This document shows positions 1 through 12,800 of a stretch of DNA of 64,000 bases, in pieces. Below the pieces are notes generated by a model. It did no database searches. It was not told the origin of the DNA and saw only the letters and a list, made by a program, of their open reading frames with translations. Source of the stretch: Lingula anatina (taxonomy: Eukaryota; Brachiopoda; Lingulata; Lingulida; Lingulidae). The stretch spans positions 121,800 through 185,799 of the forward strand of contig NW_019775867.1 of the NCBI RefSeq assembly GCF_001039355.2, written 5' to 3'. The position numbers and the translations under genes were made by a program. Position 1 is the stretch's first letter, and each line of letters starts with the position of its first letter.

Positions 1-197
1 GTACAGACGCCTCTCACACGCCTCCCTACGTGTCATCCCTCAACCTGAATTGAGCCAAGATTTAATTACTGTGCCCCTGCAGGGACGACGCATCGGAAGG
101 CGTGTGAGAAGCGGAGACCATTACATGATTAAGTGGTCTTACTTTCATGTAGGCCCGCCAAGCTAGCACTTAGCTCTTCATTCTGAATGGGGCCTTA
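1..197 (+). repeat. Right part of Harbinger-like foldback element (family B1)
   Basis: Matches the right half of the complete copy at 52337-52898: GTGCCCCTGCAGGGACGACG near 70, GAAGCGGAGACC near 110, CTTTCATGTAGG near 141 and a terminus AATGGGGCC followed by TTA at 195-197. The left half is off the window. Confidence 0.7.
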
Positions 198-545
198 CTC
201 TTCTTAACCTTACTGAAAAGTAACATAGTACTAAAATACAGCTTCAGTTGGTAAACCTGTCTTATTGGTTTGCTTTTCTGGAAATCATATAGTTTTTGTC
301 AGAATTAAAATTTTCACATATTGCCATTTTTAAGGTGTGACTTTGAACTTCCATGGAATTGAAGACCTTTTGCTAGTGACAGTCACATTTTCAAAATATC
401 TATGATGGTTTTATTTTATTATTAAAATTGTTGGTCATTATGCTGTTGAGCATTATTTAATATTGCATCAAAAATGAAGAAAACCCCATTTTGGGCACTG
501 CCTCCAAAGTGACCATGTAGGAAAACCATGTCACTTACTTTTCTT
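198..545 (+). repeat. Family C interspersed repeat fragment
   Basis: Shares strings with many other places, e.g. GTGACTTTGAACTTCCATGG, TATTGCATCAAAAATGAAGA, GGGCACTGCC and AACCATGTCACTTAC, which recur at 5650-5880, 24480-25000 (reverse) and 37950-38170. Confidence 0.7.
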
Positions 546-646
546 AAACTTAGGCCACACTTTTTTATTTTTATGGATGACATCCTGCTGCGCGCGCACC
601 GATTTTCGTCCGTTCTCAAAAACAAAAAAAACAAAAAAAAAAAATC

Positions 647-885
647 CCCCCCCCCCCAAGGAAGTCGGTTGTCGCAAACGTCAATATTGAATTTGCCGGA
701 AAATGCAATCGGCAATCCTCGGCTAATTCCGCAAGCTCCACATCGTTATTGTCGACTGCGGAGACATCCGAGTTGTTCTGAGTGCGGAAAATGAGCTTTC
801 TGCGCATGCGTATTATCACCACGTGGAAATATGGCCGCTTTGCCGTCAAATTCATTTCTAGCATTAATTTCAAAATACACGACAA
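647..885 (+). repeat. Family B3 repeat fragment (also at 53031-53441)
   Basis: Shares GCAATCGGCAATCCTCGGC, ATTCCGCAAGCTCCA and GCGGAGACATCCGAG with 53040-53430. A poly-C run begins the block. There is no coding sign; the AT/C homopolymer ORFs here are chance. Confidence 0.6.
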
Positions 886-1147
886 TTAAAGTCATAAAGA
901 GAACGGGGGCCGTCATTCATTTTTTATTGAATTAATGCAATTTTTTTGTGAAATTTTCATTTTTCTCATTCTGGCATTTTCTTAGTGTGAACTTGAACTC
1001 TCATGGGCCTGAAGCCTTATGCTTTTACTTGCATCGGTTTTACCTGTTGTGCATAGTTAAAATTTGATGTTGCATTTGCAGTTAAGCACAATGTATCATT
1101 GCATCAGAATTGACAATATCCTATTTTGTATCCTTTTGTGTTTTATT
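886..1147 (+). repeat. Family C repeat fragment
   Basis: Contains TTTTTGTGAAATTTTCATTT, TCTCATGGGCCTGAAG and AGCACAATGTATCATTGCAT, which recur at 12580-12760 and 49170-49350. The family A element at 1148 begins right after it. Confidence 0.65.
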
Positions 1148-2733
1148 GTACCACCAGCGGTGGCACTGGCGGTACACATGGTTTTAGTCCCGTCCGGATT
1201 TTCGCCGGCTCCGCCGCCATGTTACCATTACCGCTTCTCCTCCTAGACGGTAAGGGCCTCCGTACCCACCTCATGGATTTAGGTCACCTATAATCTCAAC
1301 TCGTTCCACGTAAAATTTGGGCTTTGTCGGTAATGGGGTCCAGGTGTGGCACTCATTCAATACACCCTTGTTCAATAATGGCAAAATTAAATGCTAATTA
1401 TCTACCCTACGGAAGGAATTATGGGAAAAATTTCTACGGACGGCTTTCTAAAAGTCATATGTGTAGATTTCAAATATGCCCTTGGATTTGACCTTTGACC
1501 CTTATTTCAAGGTCAAACGGGCCAAAATTTTCAAAAAAACGGAATTTTTTACGAAAAAAAAATTATTTGTGCTGTTATTCAGACACTACACAGACTTAAC
1601 CAATAATATTATTGGAAAGTGTTACCCTTAGGGTCATCTTTCATCTCCGTGAATTTGGGGTCAATCGGTGCATTTTCAGGGGAGTAGCTGCCATAAGATA
1701 CCGAAACTGAAAACTGTCTCTAATTTCAGGAACCGTTAATGCTAGAGACCCATTCTTTTTTGCATTTTGTAGAGCATGTAAAGCCCAACACTGGGGGTGG
1801 TCTCCGTTTTTTTGTATTCCATACGGTTTTCGAGTTACGCTGTATCAAAAAGTACATTGTGGTGGTGAAAGCAAAATGTGCAGTACAGTAATGGATTATA
1901 AATTTTGAACCCCTGGAAAATAAAACATAAGGCTTGGCGAGGCAGACAACTTCTGGTCAAAAATGACATAATTTCATGAAATTTGAACATCTGGAACTTC
2001 TAAGCACCTCCCATTTCAAGAATTTCAACCAAAATGACCTTTTCTTTATTTAATTAATTTTTTCTGTAGGAAAATTATGGCACATTATTGTAACTCCAAA
2101 ATTGTAACGTTTAGTCCCCTACATCTCCAAAACTGGCAGAGATAGGTCTGTAGTTACTATTAAAGTTGAACAGGAAGTAGCATACTGGCAATCTAAATGT
2201 GACCTTGAAATTGACCTTTGGCCTACTTTTTACCATGAATTGAACTTTGCAAGTTTTTGTTCCCTTTTATCTCCAAAACTGGCAGAGATAGGGCCATAGT
2301 TACTATTGAACTTAAATAGGAAGTCATATACTGGCAATCTAAGTGTGACCTTAAAATTGACCTTTGACCTACTTTTCACCATGAACTGAACTTTGCAAGT
2401 TTTTGTTCCCTTTTAACTCCAAACCTGGCAGAGATAGGTCCATAGTTACTATTGAAGTTGAATAGGAAGTCATATACTTTCAATTTACTGTGACCTTGAA
2501 ATTGACCTTTGACCTACCTTACGATGAACTGAACTTTGATTGTACCATTTTCAGTTATATATATTTTTTGCATTTTTTGAAAATACTTGTTGATTGCATT
2601 TTTTACAGCTTGTCAAGCACAAGACTGGTGGTGGCGTCCCTTTTTTTTGTGTGTGTGGGGGGTCTATATGAATGTGCTTACTCCAGCTGGTGGTACAATA
2701 TTCGGATGCGGTATCGCCTCTCTGATCCTCTAG
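1148..2733 (+). mobile_element. Family A element, near full length (~1.6 kb)
   Basis: Begins GTACCACCAGCGGTGGCACT, forming a terminal hairpin with CACTGGCGGTAC, then GGTTTTAGTCCCG. Ends CCAGCTGGTGGTACAATATT and a tail GCCTCTCTGATCCTCTAG. No coding capacity is seen. It contains 146-bp internal repeats (2125-2540). Other copies in this window share the same ends. A non-autonomous transposon is the best call; its class is undecided. Confidence 0.72.
2125..2540 (+). repeat. ~146-bp tandem repeat inside family A
   Basis: CTCCAAA(A/C)CTGGCAGAGATA recurs at 2125, 2271 and 2417, spacing 146. Each unit also contains TAGTTACTATTGAA, GAAGTCATATACTGGCAATC, GACCTTGAAATTGACCTTTG and CATGAACTGAACTTTG. The same unit occurs in reverse at 29250-30760. 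Confidence 0.85.
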
Positions 2734-2960
2734 TTATTTTCTGCTTTTTGTCTGTACATTTGACCGCTTTACTGCCTTGTTTTTTTTACTAATTTTTAAG
2801 CTCTTTCTGCAGATGTAATGCAAGTTATTGTATGCATCAAAGAGGGCTTCATAATTATGACTACAAACCTGACTTTTCCCAGCACAAATAATGAAAATAA
2901 AGATAAAATCAATCAAATAAAGGAAACCGTAAATGTTATGTAATTTGGTTTTTATGAACA
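2734..2960 (+). repeat. Family C terminus and flank
   Basis: TTATTTTCTGCTTTTTGTCT then GTACATTTGACCGCTTTACT: the conserved family C end seen also at 5995, 12788, 39476, 46262 and 49560. Confidence 0.6.
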
Positions 2961-3692
2961 GCCACATGATATCTGAATGAGAGAGAAATGATGGGGGAGA
3001 TTTTGAATCTGTTTTATTTTAAAAAGTCTGAAATCATTTTCAGGATGTCTGCAGGTATGCCCTATGTGTGAACGATCTTGGTTGTTGTTTCAACAATAAA
3101 ATATTAAAATATCTGTGTTAGTTTCACTCAAGTTTTGGTGAGAAAAACACTGGAATTTATAAGCTTGAAATCTTGTACAGACCAGGACGCTAAGGGAGGA
3201 TAAAAAGCATAACAATATTGATACCAGTAGTACATCCAGCCTGTTGTTGTTGACAGGTATTTAATCAGAGTAAACTACTTTTTCTGTCTTTGGCAAGCTC
3301 CAATTTTGCAGAAGGGCAGAAGATGCCTATCTTTTCATTATCTTTCATGTAACCATTTACACTGACATTCCAGATTTTAATTATCTTCCTAGCAATGCAA
3401 CCCATACTTGACATGGAATTTTTTAGAATTGTGCAAAAGTTATAATTTATGTAGTCTTTTGAATTGTGAAAAAATTCCATTTGCTGAGAAATTGAAAATG
3501 TATGTGGTTGACTAAAAGCGAGTTAGAATATAACCCAATTTTATCAGAACTGCACACCTTGCACATGCCACATACACATAGCACTAGTGCAGAGGTGGGT
3601 GTCTAGTATTCTAAAACATTAAGTGTCAGCAATAACACTGTCACAACTACTATAATAAGCTATGATGAAGTGTAGCAGTATTTTTTTTCTAG
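2961..3692. other. Non-repeat stretch upstream of first MPND exon seen
   Basis: No convincing coding, RNA or repeat feature. Presumed MPND intron. Confidence 0.5.
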
Positions 3693-3839
3693 GGTAGAAA
3701 GTTCTCAGCAGACCTCCAGCCCAATGGAAAAATTTGGTGGCCAGAGGGCAAAATGTCCTTCAACTCTCCCAGTGCTTGGGCCATTCACTGCAAGAAGATG
3801 GTCAATCCATCCAAGAAGTCGGGATGTGGATGGGCATCG
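3693..3839 (+). CDS. MPND: MPND exon: RAMA domain core
   Basis: 49 in-phase codons between a TTTTTTTTCTAG acceptor and a TCG/GTCGGT donor. It reads GRKFSADLQPNGKIWW, then SFNSPSAWAIHCKKMVNP and KKSGCGWAS, the most conserved block of the MPND RAMA domain. It starts in phase 0, so an upstream coding exon must supply the start of the domain. Confidence 0.93.
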
Positions 3840-6800
3840 GTCGGTATATATTTGTGATAGCTAACTGCTATTATTGGCATACCAGTAACTGGATAGCCCT
3901 GGCATAACAAGACATGGTATAATTTTAGTTATGATGGGATTTAAGTTGTGCCATGACAGACAGATAATAACTGAAAGTTATGTTATAACATATTTCAATA
4001 TAGTAAAAAGTATTCTTTTTGTTAAATGACTGGCTGTATGATATAACATTTCCCATAAAAAAAATTGTGTGAGAAAGATACTTAATCATAATTAGATAAA
4101 ATTGGATCAGATAATTAAAAAAATACAAATTATAGCCTTAGAGAGATTTTATTGAACAATTGGTATTTTTATCTTGAAGGTAAAATATAAAGGAAGGAAA
4201 TTGGATGCCTGGAAGACAACTTGGTTTAGGAGACAAAAACCAAACAGTTTCCCAACAGTAAGTTTACATATGAACCACTTCATATTAAATGTACTAAGAC
4301 TCACATTGCAATTTTTTTGGTATTTTGATAATACCACCTTCCCTGGACAATGTCCAGCATAAAATGGACATTGATATGGTTGCTGTCTATTGCATAGCCC
4401 ACCTTTAATAAAGAGGAATCTTCAGACGTAAAAGATGAAGAAAATGAGGAGAATGGGACCGGACTTGAGGACCAAGAATCAAAAGCTAAAACAAGGAAAA
4501 CTAGTGAAGTAGACAAGACTGGAGAAGGTAATTTGACTTTGCCTGACATAGATCAAACTGTGAGATGTTTGTATTTGATGACTTTGACTTTTTGCTTTTA
4601 ACTTTTACTTGTTGAGAGAGACAGAGGGAGGAATGAAGGAGACTGTTACTTTGAGCAAGAAAAAGAAATGGATTTACTTGTTGATAGAAAAATCCACTTC
4701 TTTACAGAAATAAGTTCTACTTGTCTATTTTAGAAAAGAAAAAAACTGATTTTTAATTATGCTTGTTGACAAAGAAATGTCATTTGAAAGTCATTGTGCC
4801 AGGGCCTTCATAAGCTGATGTATAGTTAACATTTCCATATTTTCTTCATCAAAATGTAGCAGAAGGAAGAAAAATCTCAGTTAAACATTCCTCATTAGGA
4901 AAGAAGAGACAGAATAAGTAAGTTACTCAGTTTGACATGTGACCTGTGTTAAAGTGAACCAACTTGTGACACTTGTAATATCTTAATGATAAGTAACCTG
5001 GAAATACATTGCCAAATACATAGAGCAATAATTAGAAAATTGCCATTTTGTAGTTGAAACGAAATCTAAATACCACCCAAATTGCATGTATAGTGTGGTG
5101 GTGATTATGCTATTAAGAATTCTGTTATATTGTATCAAAATTGACAAAAAAGTATTTTGTGTATAATCAATAAAACACCTTAAGTGGTAAATCAGGTTTT
5201 ATTCTCTAACTTACAGAATGAATTTTTCCTCAGATTAAATTCCTAGGCATGTAAACGGTCTCATTATTGAACTAATTAGATACGTAAAGTGTTCTTTTGA
5301 CATTTTCTGCATCTTAAACATATTGTTAGTTGATAATATAAAAACGATGCTAAACCTGTTATTGTTTATTTTGTAATAAAGTGTCAAAAATGGAAATAAA
5401 CTCATATCATTGCAGTTTGTCAGATTCAATCATTCACTATGTTCAGAATCTCAGACTGGAGCAAATAGGACATTTAAAATTGTTCTGTTGACATTTTTCT
5501 TATGTCAGTTTTCCTTAGTTGATCATATAAAAATGACAGTAAATTGATTATTAAAAAAAACAGTATTTTAAGTAAAAAATGGTGTTGAAAATGGAAATAA
5601 ACTCATTTGATCACAGTTATCTCTTGTTTACATTTTGGTATTTTCAAGGTGTGACACTGAACTTCCATGGGCTTGAAGACTTTTGCTAGTCACATGTTTT
5701 GAATATCCATGATACTTTTATTTTCTTATTAAAATTGATGGTCATTTTGCTGTTAAGCATTATGTAATATTGCATCAAAAATGAAGAAAATCCTATTGTG
5801 GGCACTGCCCCCATACTGTCCATTAATGGAAAACCATATCACTTACTCTTCTCAAACTTACAGAAAGGTAACATAGGACTAAAATACGGCTTCAGTTGAA
5901 AATCCTGTCTTATTGGTTAAAACCCTGTCTTATTGGTTAACTTTTCTGGAAATTATATAGTTTTTTGTCATAATTAAAATTTTGTGAATTATTATTTTCT
6001 GCCTTTTATCTGTACATTTGACAGCTTTGCTGCCTTGTAATTCCAGTGACCTTAACACCTTGGTTGAATGTTCCACATTTGCTGCCCAGGGGAGGATCCA
6101 GCCATTCACAATTTCCATTTCTTCAAACTGTCTTCTACTTTTGGTCAGTAAACCTGATAAGAGCATAGATGTGCTGAAAGTTCATTTAACTCTGTTCATA
6201 AATAATTTTCAATTGACTAAAGTCTGCAGAGTAATAAGTATGATGAATTGGAAAAGAATGTTTTTTTTCCCTCAGCAAAATGGAATGTGTTTTGTAGTTG
6301 GCTAAAACTTAATCGGAGTGGACCTTGCTTATGTTACCTCCTATGAATTACATTGTTTTATTAGACACCGTTCAGCACACCTTTCTTAACTTCAGTATGT
6401 TGCTAAGCTGATGCTCTACAGTTCATCATCTCATTTTACTTCACAGTACCACATGACCTTGATCTTTCACTTCATTTTTGCATATTGATGTAGGTGTTTA
6501 TAATGCTCTTTTACCTTCTAATCATTTATATCATAGCATTAATAGGGTGGTGATCAATTGAAATACATCTTTAACATACAGATCTAGTGTTGTTTTTCTA
6601 AAACTTGAAAACTGGTATATACCGTGGCGCTTCCCCTTTAAGGTATTACATAGATTTAAAACCCATAAGATATTTACATGGCTCTCACAGATTTCAAATT
6701 TTTCTTTGTAGACAAGGGCAAAATAGTTAACCAAAAATTGTCTTATATTCAGGATTTCCACAGTCACTTGACCTGTAGTGAGATAGTCGGCTACCTTGGA

Positions 6801-9800
6801 GGGAGATGGGACCCAGTCAGCCAGCGTAAGAGCTACATAGAAATTTAAATTTACAATTACATTTAGACACTTTTATTCAGTTGAAATTTGCATAAGTATA
6901 TGCTGTGTTTTAAGTACTTCTTATTATTAACTAACCAACTCACAAACTTTCAGTTTACTAGTTACAAGTTTAGTATAAAAAGAATTTATGTTTAAAGTTC
7001 TAACATTACATATTTTTTAAATATTAATGATAAAATAAAAATGATTAGGTAGTAATTAAGATTTTTGTGGACATGGTGCATAAAGCGACAATGCATATCT
7101 GTCATATATAGGCCTATCAAAAGATGCTAGCTGCATCAGATAAAGTATGGCCAGTTTACTGATAATGTAATATTGGTGAAAGAGTTGTTTTTGGATTTTT
7201 GATTTTCTCTATTATCTGGGCCCATATCAGGAAAAATCAGTATATGCCAGTAATAAGTTACTCAGTGACATTGTAAACAGCCCTATATAAGATATCTTGG
7301 ATAGTGAGCGTCATTCTGATCTTCAAAGCAAACTACCCTATTTTCAGGGTTTGTGTCTTAAAGCATTCTTTAACTTTGGTCACTTAGTGCAGTATAATAT
7401 TAATGTTTTAACTTCTCACTTATCCCATACATACATACATACATACATACATACATGTCTGATGTGAGAGAGAGAGAGAAACAAGACACATTCAAAGCTG
7501 AATATTGATAAATTTATTCTTTATTCGAAACGGCAGGAGATGACCCCTTTAAATATATAAGTTTTTGAATGCAGTTTGGATTTGCAATGTCTGTCAATAG
7601 ATGATTACTATCAATCATGGTTATCATCTACTGACAAAAAATTAAAGTTCAGAAATAGATCCATATTAGTATACCAGTAGATCATCTGAGACAGATATCT
7701 TATAATCTTTGTAACCCATTGTTTCCTCTACTTCAGACATGAGTGTCCAGCAAGCATTCCCATGTCGCTGTAGATTGGGAGACCAGGAAAATGCCAGTAA
7801 AGTGGAAAATGAGGTATTGTTGTATTATATGACTTGAATACATTCAACATGCCAAAAGATAAACCAAATTAATCACTCGATCAGTCATAAAAGAGCTATA
7901 AACTACTTCTTGAAATTTGTTGGTCATAAATTTGACCTACTTATTATACTACCAGAGTGGCACTGGTGGTACACATGGTTTTTAGTCCAGACTGGTATCA
8001 TCTGCCACCACGTCACCGTTACTTCTTCTCCTCCTGAACTACAAGAGCCCCTGTATCCATCTCTTGTATGTGGGTCACATATAATCTCAACTCCATCCAT
8101 GTGAATTTTGGGCTTTATCAGTGCTAGGATCTAGATTTGGTACTCTTTACAACACGCCCTTGTCCAAAATTTGCAAAATTAAATGCTAAATATCTCCCAA
8201 AAAAAAAAAGGAATTATGGGAAAAATTTCTATAGATGGCTGACCGAAAGTCATATGTGGAGATATCAAATATGCCCTTGGATGTGACCTTTGACCTTTAT
8301 TTCAAGGTTAAATGGGCCAAAATATTCTAAAATACGAATTTTTTGCGGAAAAAAATATTTCTGCCTATTTTCAGAAACTTCACAGGCCTAACCTATAATA
8401 TATGGACAGGTGTTACACTCAGGGACATATTTCATCCTCGTGAGTTTGGGGTCAATCGGTGCATTTTCACGGGAGAAGTGACCATTAGATGCCGAAATTG
8501 AAAACTAATTCTGGAGTAAATGCTGGAGACCTTTTTTTTTGCATTTCGTAGAGCTTGTCAAGCGCAACACTAAGAGGTGGTGTCCGTTTTTTTGTTTTTC
8601 ATACGGTTTACGAGTTTGCTATATCAAAAAGTACAACATGGTGGTGAAAATAAAAAGTGAAACTGGGGTAGCACTAGTTTTTTTTTTTTGTTTCAGCCAA
8701 ACTTCTGAAAAAATTAAGCCAAATCAAAAATCTTTTAGCAAACTTATAATATTTTTAGCCAAATAAAAAAATGACAATTTAAGGAATGTAAACCAATATT
8801 TATTCCATTTTAAATCATTTTTTACAATGTTGATGCAAACAAGATTTAAAATCTAATGAATCTTTCCTTCTTTTTTAATTGTTCATGTTCTTGTACTATA
8901 TACATGTAACATATCATCCAAAGGTGTAAAAAATAAATGATGCAAGTGTTCAAAATTGATGATTCTAAAATGGTTTGGACCCCATCCTCTTCCATTTGTA
9001 TTAGATGTGCAGGTCCACATTATTGTCAAAAAAAGGCAGGTCATTGAAAGCCAGTGACAGTGGGACGGTATTAAACATTAACAAATATGTCAAATAAATG
9101 GGGGGGGGGGGGGGGGGGGGGGGCGGCAGTATTCATTTTTATGTATTGCAAAGTTCAGATTTCCAACTGCTAAAGCAAAGTCTCGTCGGAGGATACGTCA
9201 CGCCCCCCTCCATTTTTATTTAAGATCTGCATCGATCTCAGGTATGCTATTTTGGCCCAACCCCAAAATGTCAGAAATCCACAAATAGTTGGAAAAACCT
9301 CGTCCCTGCTTTAAGATAATATGGCTCAGGTGAACCCTAAATGTTCAGCATAAGTCCTCATTGGAAGGAAAGTATCACCATTGGTGACACTGTACTTTTT
9401 TGTATTTTTATATAAGTTCATCTCTAGATTGGTATCATATTGCTTCAGTTCTGCTTAAGATTATACAATACACCCTAGATTAAAACCAAAATGGTTGAAT
9501 TTCACTCCATATTGGTATCAGAATATTACAGTTCTATTCTAGATTCGTCAGAACATGGACCATCGAGATTTAATGTTGGTGGGTTGGTACCACAGCCACA
9601 CCACATTCCAGGCTGACCCATCCCTCAGAGATGTGGAGAGCCAGCTCAACTATCAGCTCCAGTTGAAGGGATCAGGAAACTCCTACCAGCCTTGCCTTGG
9701 CATCATTGCTTGTAAGTTTAGGCTTGAAAATAATAGTAATTCCTAACTTTTAGTCTGCCAATATTGTTGCCTATATTTTATGTAAAAGATTTTAGGAAAT

Positions 9801-12800
9801 ACACAATTTCATTTAGATTTTTGATATAAATTGTAATCATTATTCATATGTCATGAATTTTAAATTAACTAGAATGAGATAAATGCTTGTTTTATGGATG
9901 TTGTTGAATATTTCCAGCTGCATATGATGTACACCATTCAAGAAAAGATACTATAATCAATGCATTTTGGGTGGCGCCCCCACCAGAGGTAGGTGGTGGT
10001 ATAATCTGTAAAAACTGCCAGTACATTGGATATTTGTTGTATATTTTTCCTTTTCTAGTTTGTCTTTCATTGTTCTATAAAGAAAATAGTTTGAAACTTT
10101 CATCTACAACTCTGCGTGCTTTCTCACAATCAACATGGTGGAAGGAGGTGGACTTCGGCAGGGTCTCTAGGAATACCCCAGACTTCGGTGTGAAAAGTAT
10201 ATGTTTCTGGTGCAGAAAAGATTGCATGGAAACTTAATCTTGCCTACAAATATCAGACGAGTTGAATTTTGCTTTGGGAGTGGACCAGACACGTTAAGAA
10301 TCATTTATGAAATCTGAATGTGCTTCGCATCCAGGGTCAAGTCAGGGATGATAGGGAGCCCATTCTTCAAACTGCTTTCAATAACTTCATGTTTTCAGAA
10401 AAAGGCCACATTCAGTGTTGGAAAGCCTACAGTGTAGCGTGGGGAGGGGGGGGGGGTACTTTCCAGAAGGAAGCTCTTGACAGCTATGGTAGAGCACAGG
10501 GGGCAACCAACTGCCGTGTCATTAGAGAATATATTATTCCTTCAGTTGCATCAGTGCAGTGTAAAATGCCTTAACTCCAGCTTAAAACTCACTAACCACA
10601 TCATTTTTGGCCCACACTCAAGTGGGAGAAGCAAGAGTGCCCACACCTGTATGGGTGACAGGTCCTATGTCAGGTGACTTAAGCTCTGATAGTGTTCCAG
10701 TTGGTTGGGGACTGAAGCAACTTGGAGATTCTCCTGTCAAGTCATTTCTTCTCAGTGAATTTGAGAAAGGAATTACATCAGAAAAGAAGGAATATCCAAC
10801 TGATGTCTTTTAAGAAATGAAGAATAAAAAACAAACAAGAAACAAGGATGTATGGCTGAGTGTTCAACAAATCATTGGTTATTTTTCATGTTTAAATATT
10901 TTAATTTATTTAATGTGGGAAGCTAGATATAGTGCACAATGATTGTACTGATGAAGAAGCAAAGGAGAATGCCCTCTAAAGGCAAACATTAAAGAAACAG
11001 ATCAAATAAATGTTAGGTTTATGAAAAGACAAATATACATAATAGGCTTTTTAAGTTTTTTAAAAAATTCTGTAGCCATATAAATCATAAATATTTAGCA
11101 CAGTGTCCTGCTAAATGCAGATTATAAGTAAGTAATTTTTTTCATTCAGCTTTTTAAAATATATAATGATGTATATAATGTAAATATCAGATGTATAGAA
11201 TGTGCCCCTGTATATGTATTTGCGCTAGTTTTCAGTCAAGTGAATGGATATGTAGTGTCTTTTAAATTTCTCATAAATTGGTCATGGTGCCTTTTTATCC
11301 ACTTTTATACAAATGAAAAGAAAAACAGTTTCATATTTTGCTTTAAAACTTGCAGGACTGATTTATATACTAATCAAGTGTCAAAATATGCATGATTAAT
11401 TTAGTTTTTTTGATATAATGCAGTTTTTTTGTATATAAGTGGTTTTTCCTCAGGTTTAATTCTAAGGCATGTTAACAGTCTCAGTATTGAACTGATTAGA
11501 TATATTAAAGTGTTCTTTTGACATCTTCAGCATTTAGCAATTTTGTTAGACTAGTTTTGTTCAAGGAAAACCAATAGGCATATTGTCTTGAAAATCACAC
11601 AAGTGTTACAAAAATACATGCTGTGTTTGAAAATTAGCTTGATCAGACCATTTTTTAAATAAAAGTTTTATTTTATTTTATTATTTTTTTTGCTGCCTTT
11701 GGCATATTTTGAGAACTCTTCTTTATTGCATTTTGTATAGCTTATCAATCACAACACTGGTGATGGTGTCCACATTTTTGGTTTTTCATACGAATGCACT
11801 TACTCCAGCTGGTGGTACAATATCTGGAGGCAATGTCGTCTCTCTGATCCTCTAGTTGTGAAATAGTGTCAAAAATGGAAATAAACTCATGTCAGTGCAG
11901 TTTGTCACATATGATCAGAATTTCAGAATGGAGCAAATTGGACATTTAAAATTGTTCTTTTGATATTTTTCCATCTAAAAAATGTGTTAGTTGATCATAT
12001 ATAAATGAAAGTAATTTAGTTATAATATATTACATAATAAAGTGTTAACAATGGAAATAAACTCATTTTAGTGCAGTTATTTCTTGTTTACATCTTGGCA
12101 TTTTCAGATGTGACATTTTCAGATGAGGCTGAAGACCTCTGCTTTTCTAATCATTATGCTGTAATGCATCAGAAATGAAGAAAACCCTATTTTGGGCATC
12201 GTCAACATAATGACTATTTCAGGAAAACTATGTACCTTATTATTCTCAAACTTACAGAAAAAAAAATGACTAAAATACAGGTTGAGTTAGAAACCAGTCT
12301 AACTGGAATCTTTTTCTTGAAGTCCTTCAGTTTTTTGTGGAATCCTATTTTGTCACTTATTGGCATTTTCAAGGTGTGACTTTGTTACCTGCAGTTACCT
12401 GTAGTGCATAATTAAAAATTGGTGGTGATTATTCTGTTAGGCATTATGTAATATCGCATCAAACTGATGCCAAAGTGACAATTAAAGAGAAACCATATTT
12501 AATATACTTGATTCCCAAACTTACTGAAAAGACTCTGGACCAGTCTGATTGCATTCTTGGAAGCAATGCAATTCTTCATAAAATTTTCAATTTTCACATA
12601 TCACCATTTTCATTGTGGGACTTACAATTCCCAGAGGCATGAAACCAAATCATAATTTCATTTTCTGAATGTCCATGTATATGTGTGCCCTGTTGTGCAT
12701 AATTAATATTTGTCATTGGCTTTGCTGTTAAGCATAATGTTTTATTGCATCAAAATTGGCCAAAAAAAAACTTTTTTGTGCATCACTATTTTCTGCTTTT

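Noticed and set aside
2125-2540. CRISPR-like regular repeats
   Set aside because: Whole units repeat without unique spacers, the genome is eukaryotic, and the array lies inside a transposon.
10320-10813. Overlapping frames suggesting an exon or nested gene
   Set aside because: No recognisable motif, no splice continuity with MPND, and poly-G low complexity in one frame.
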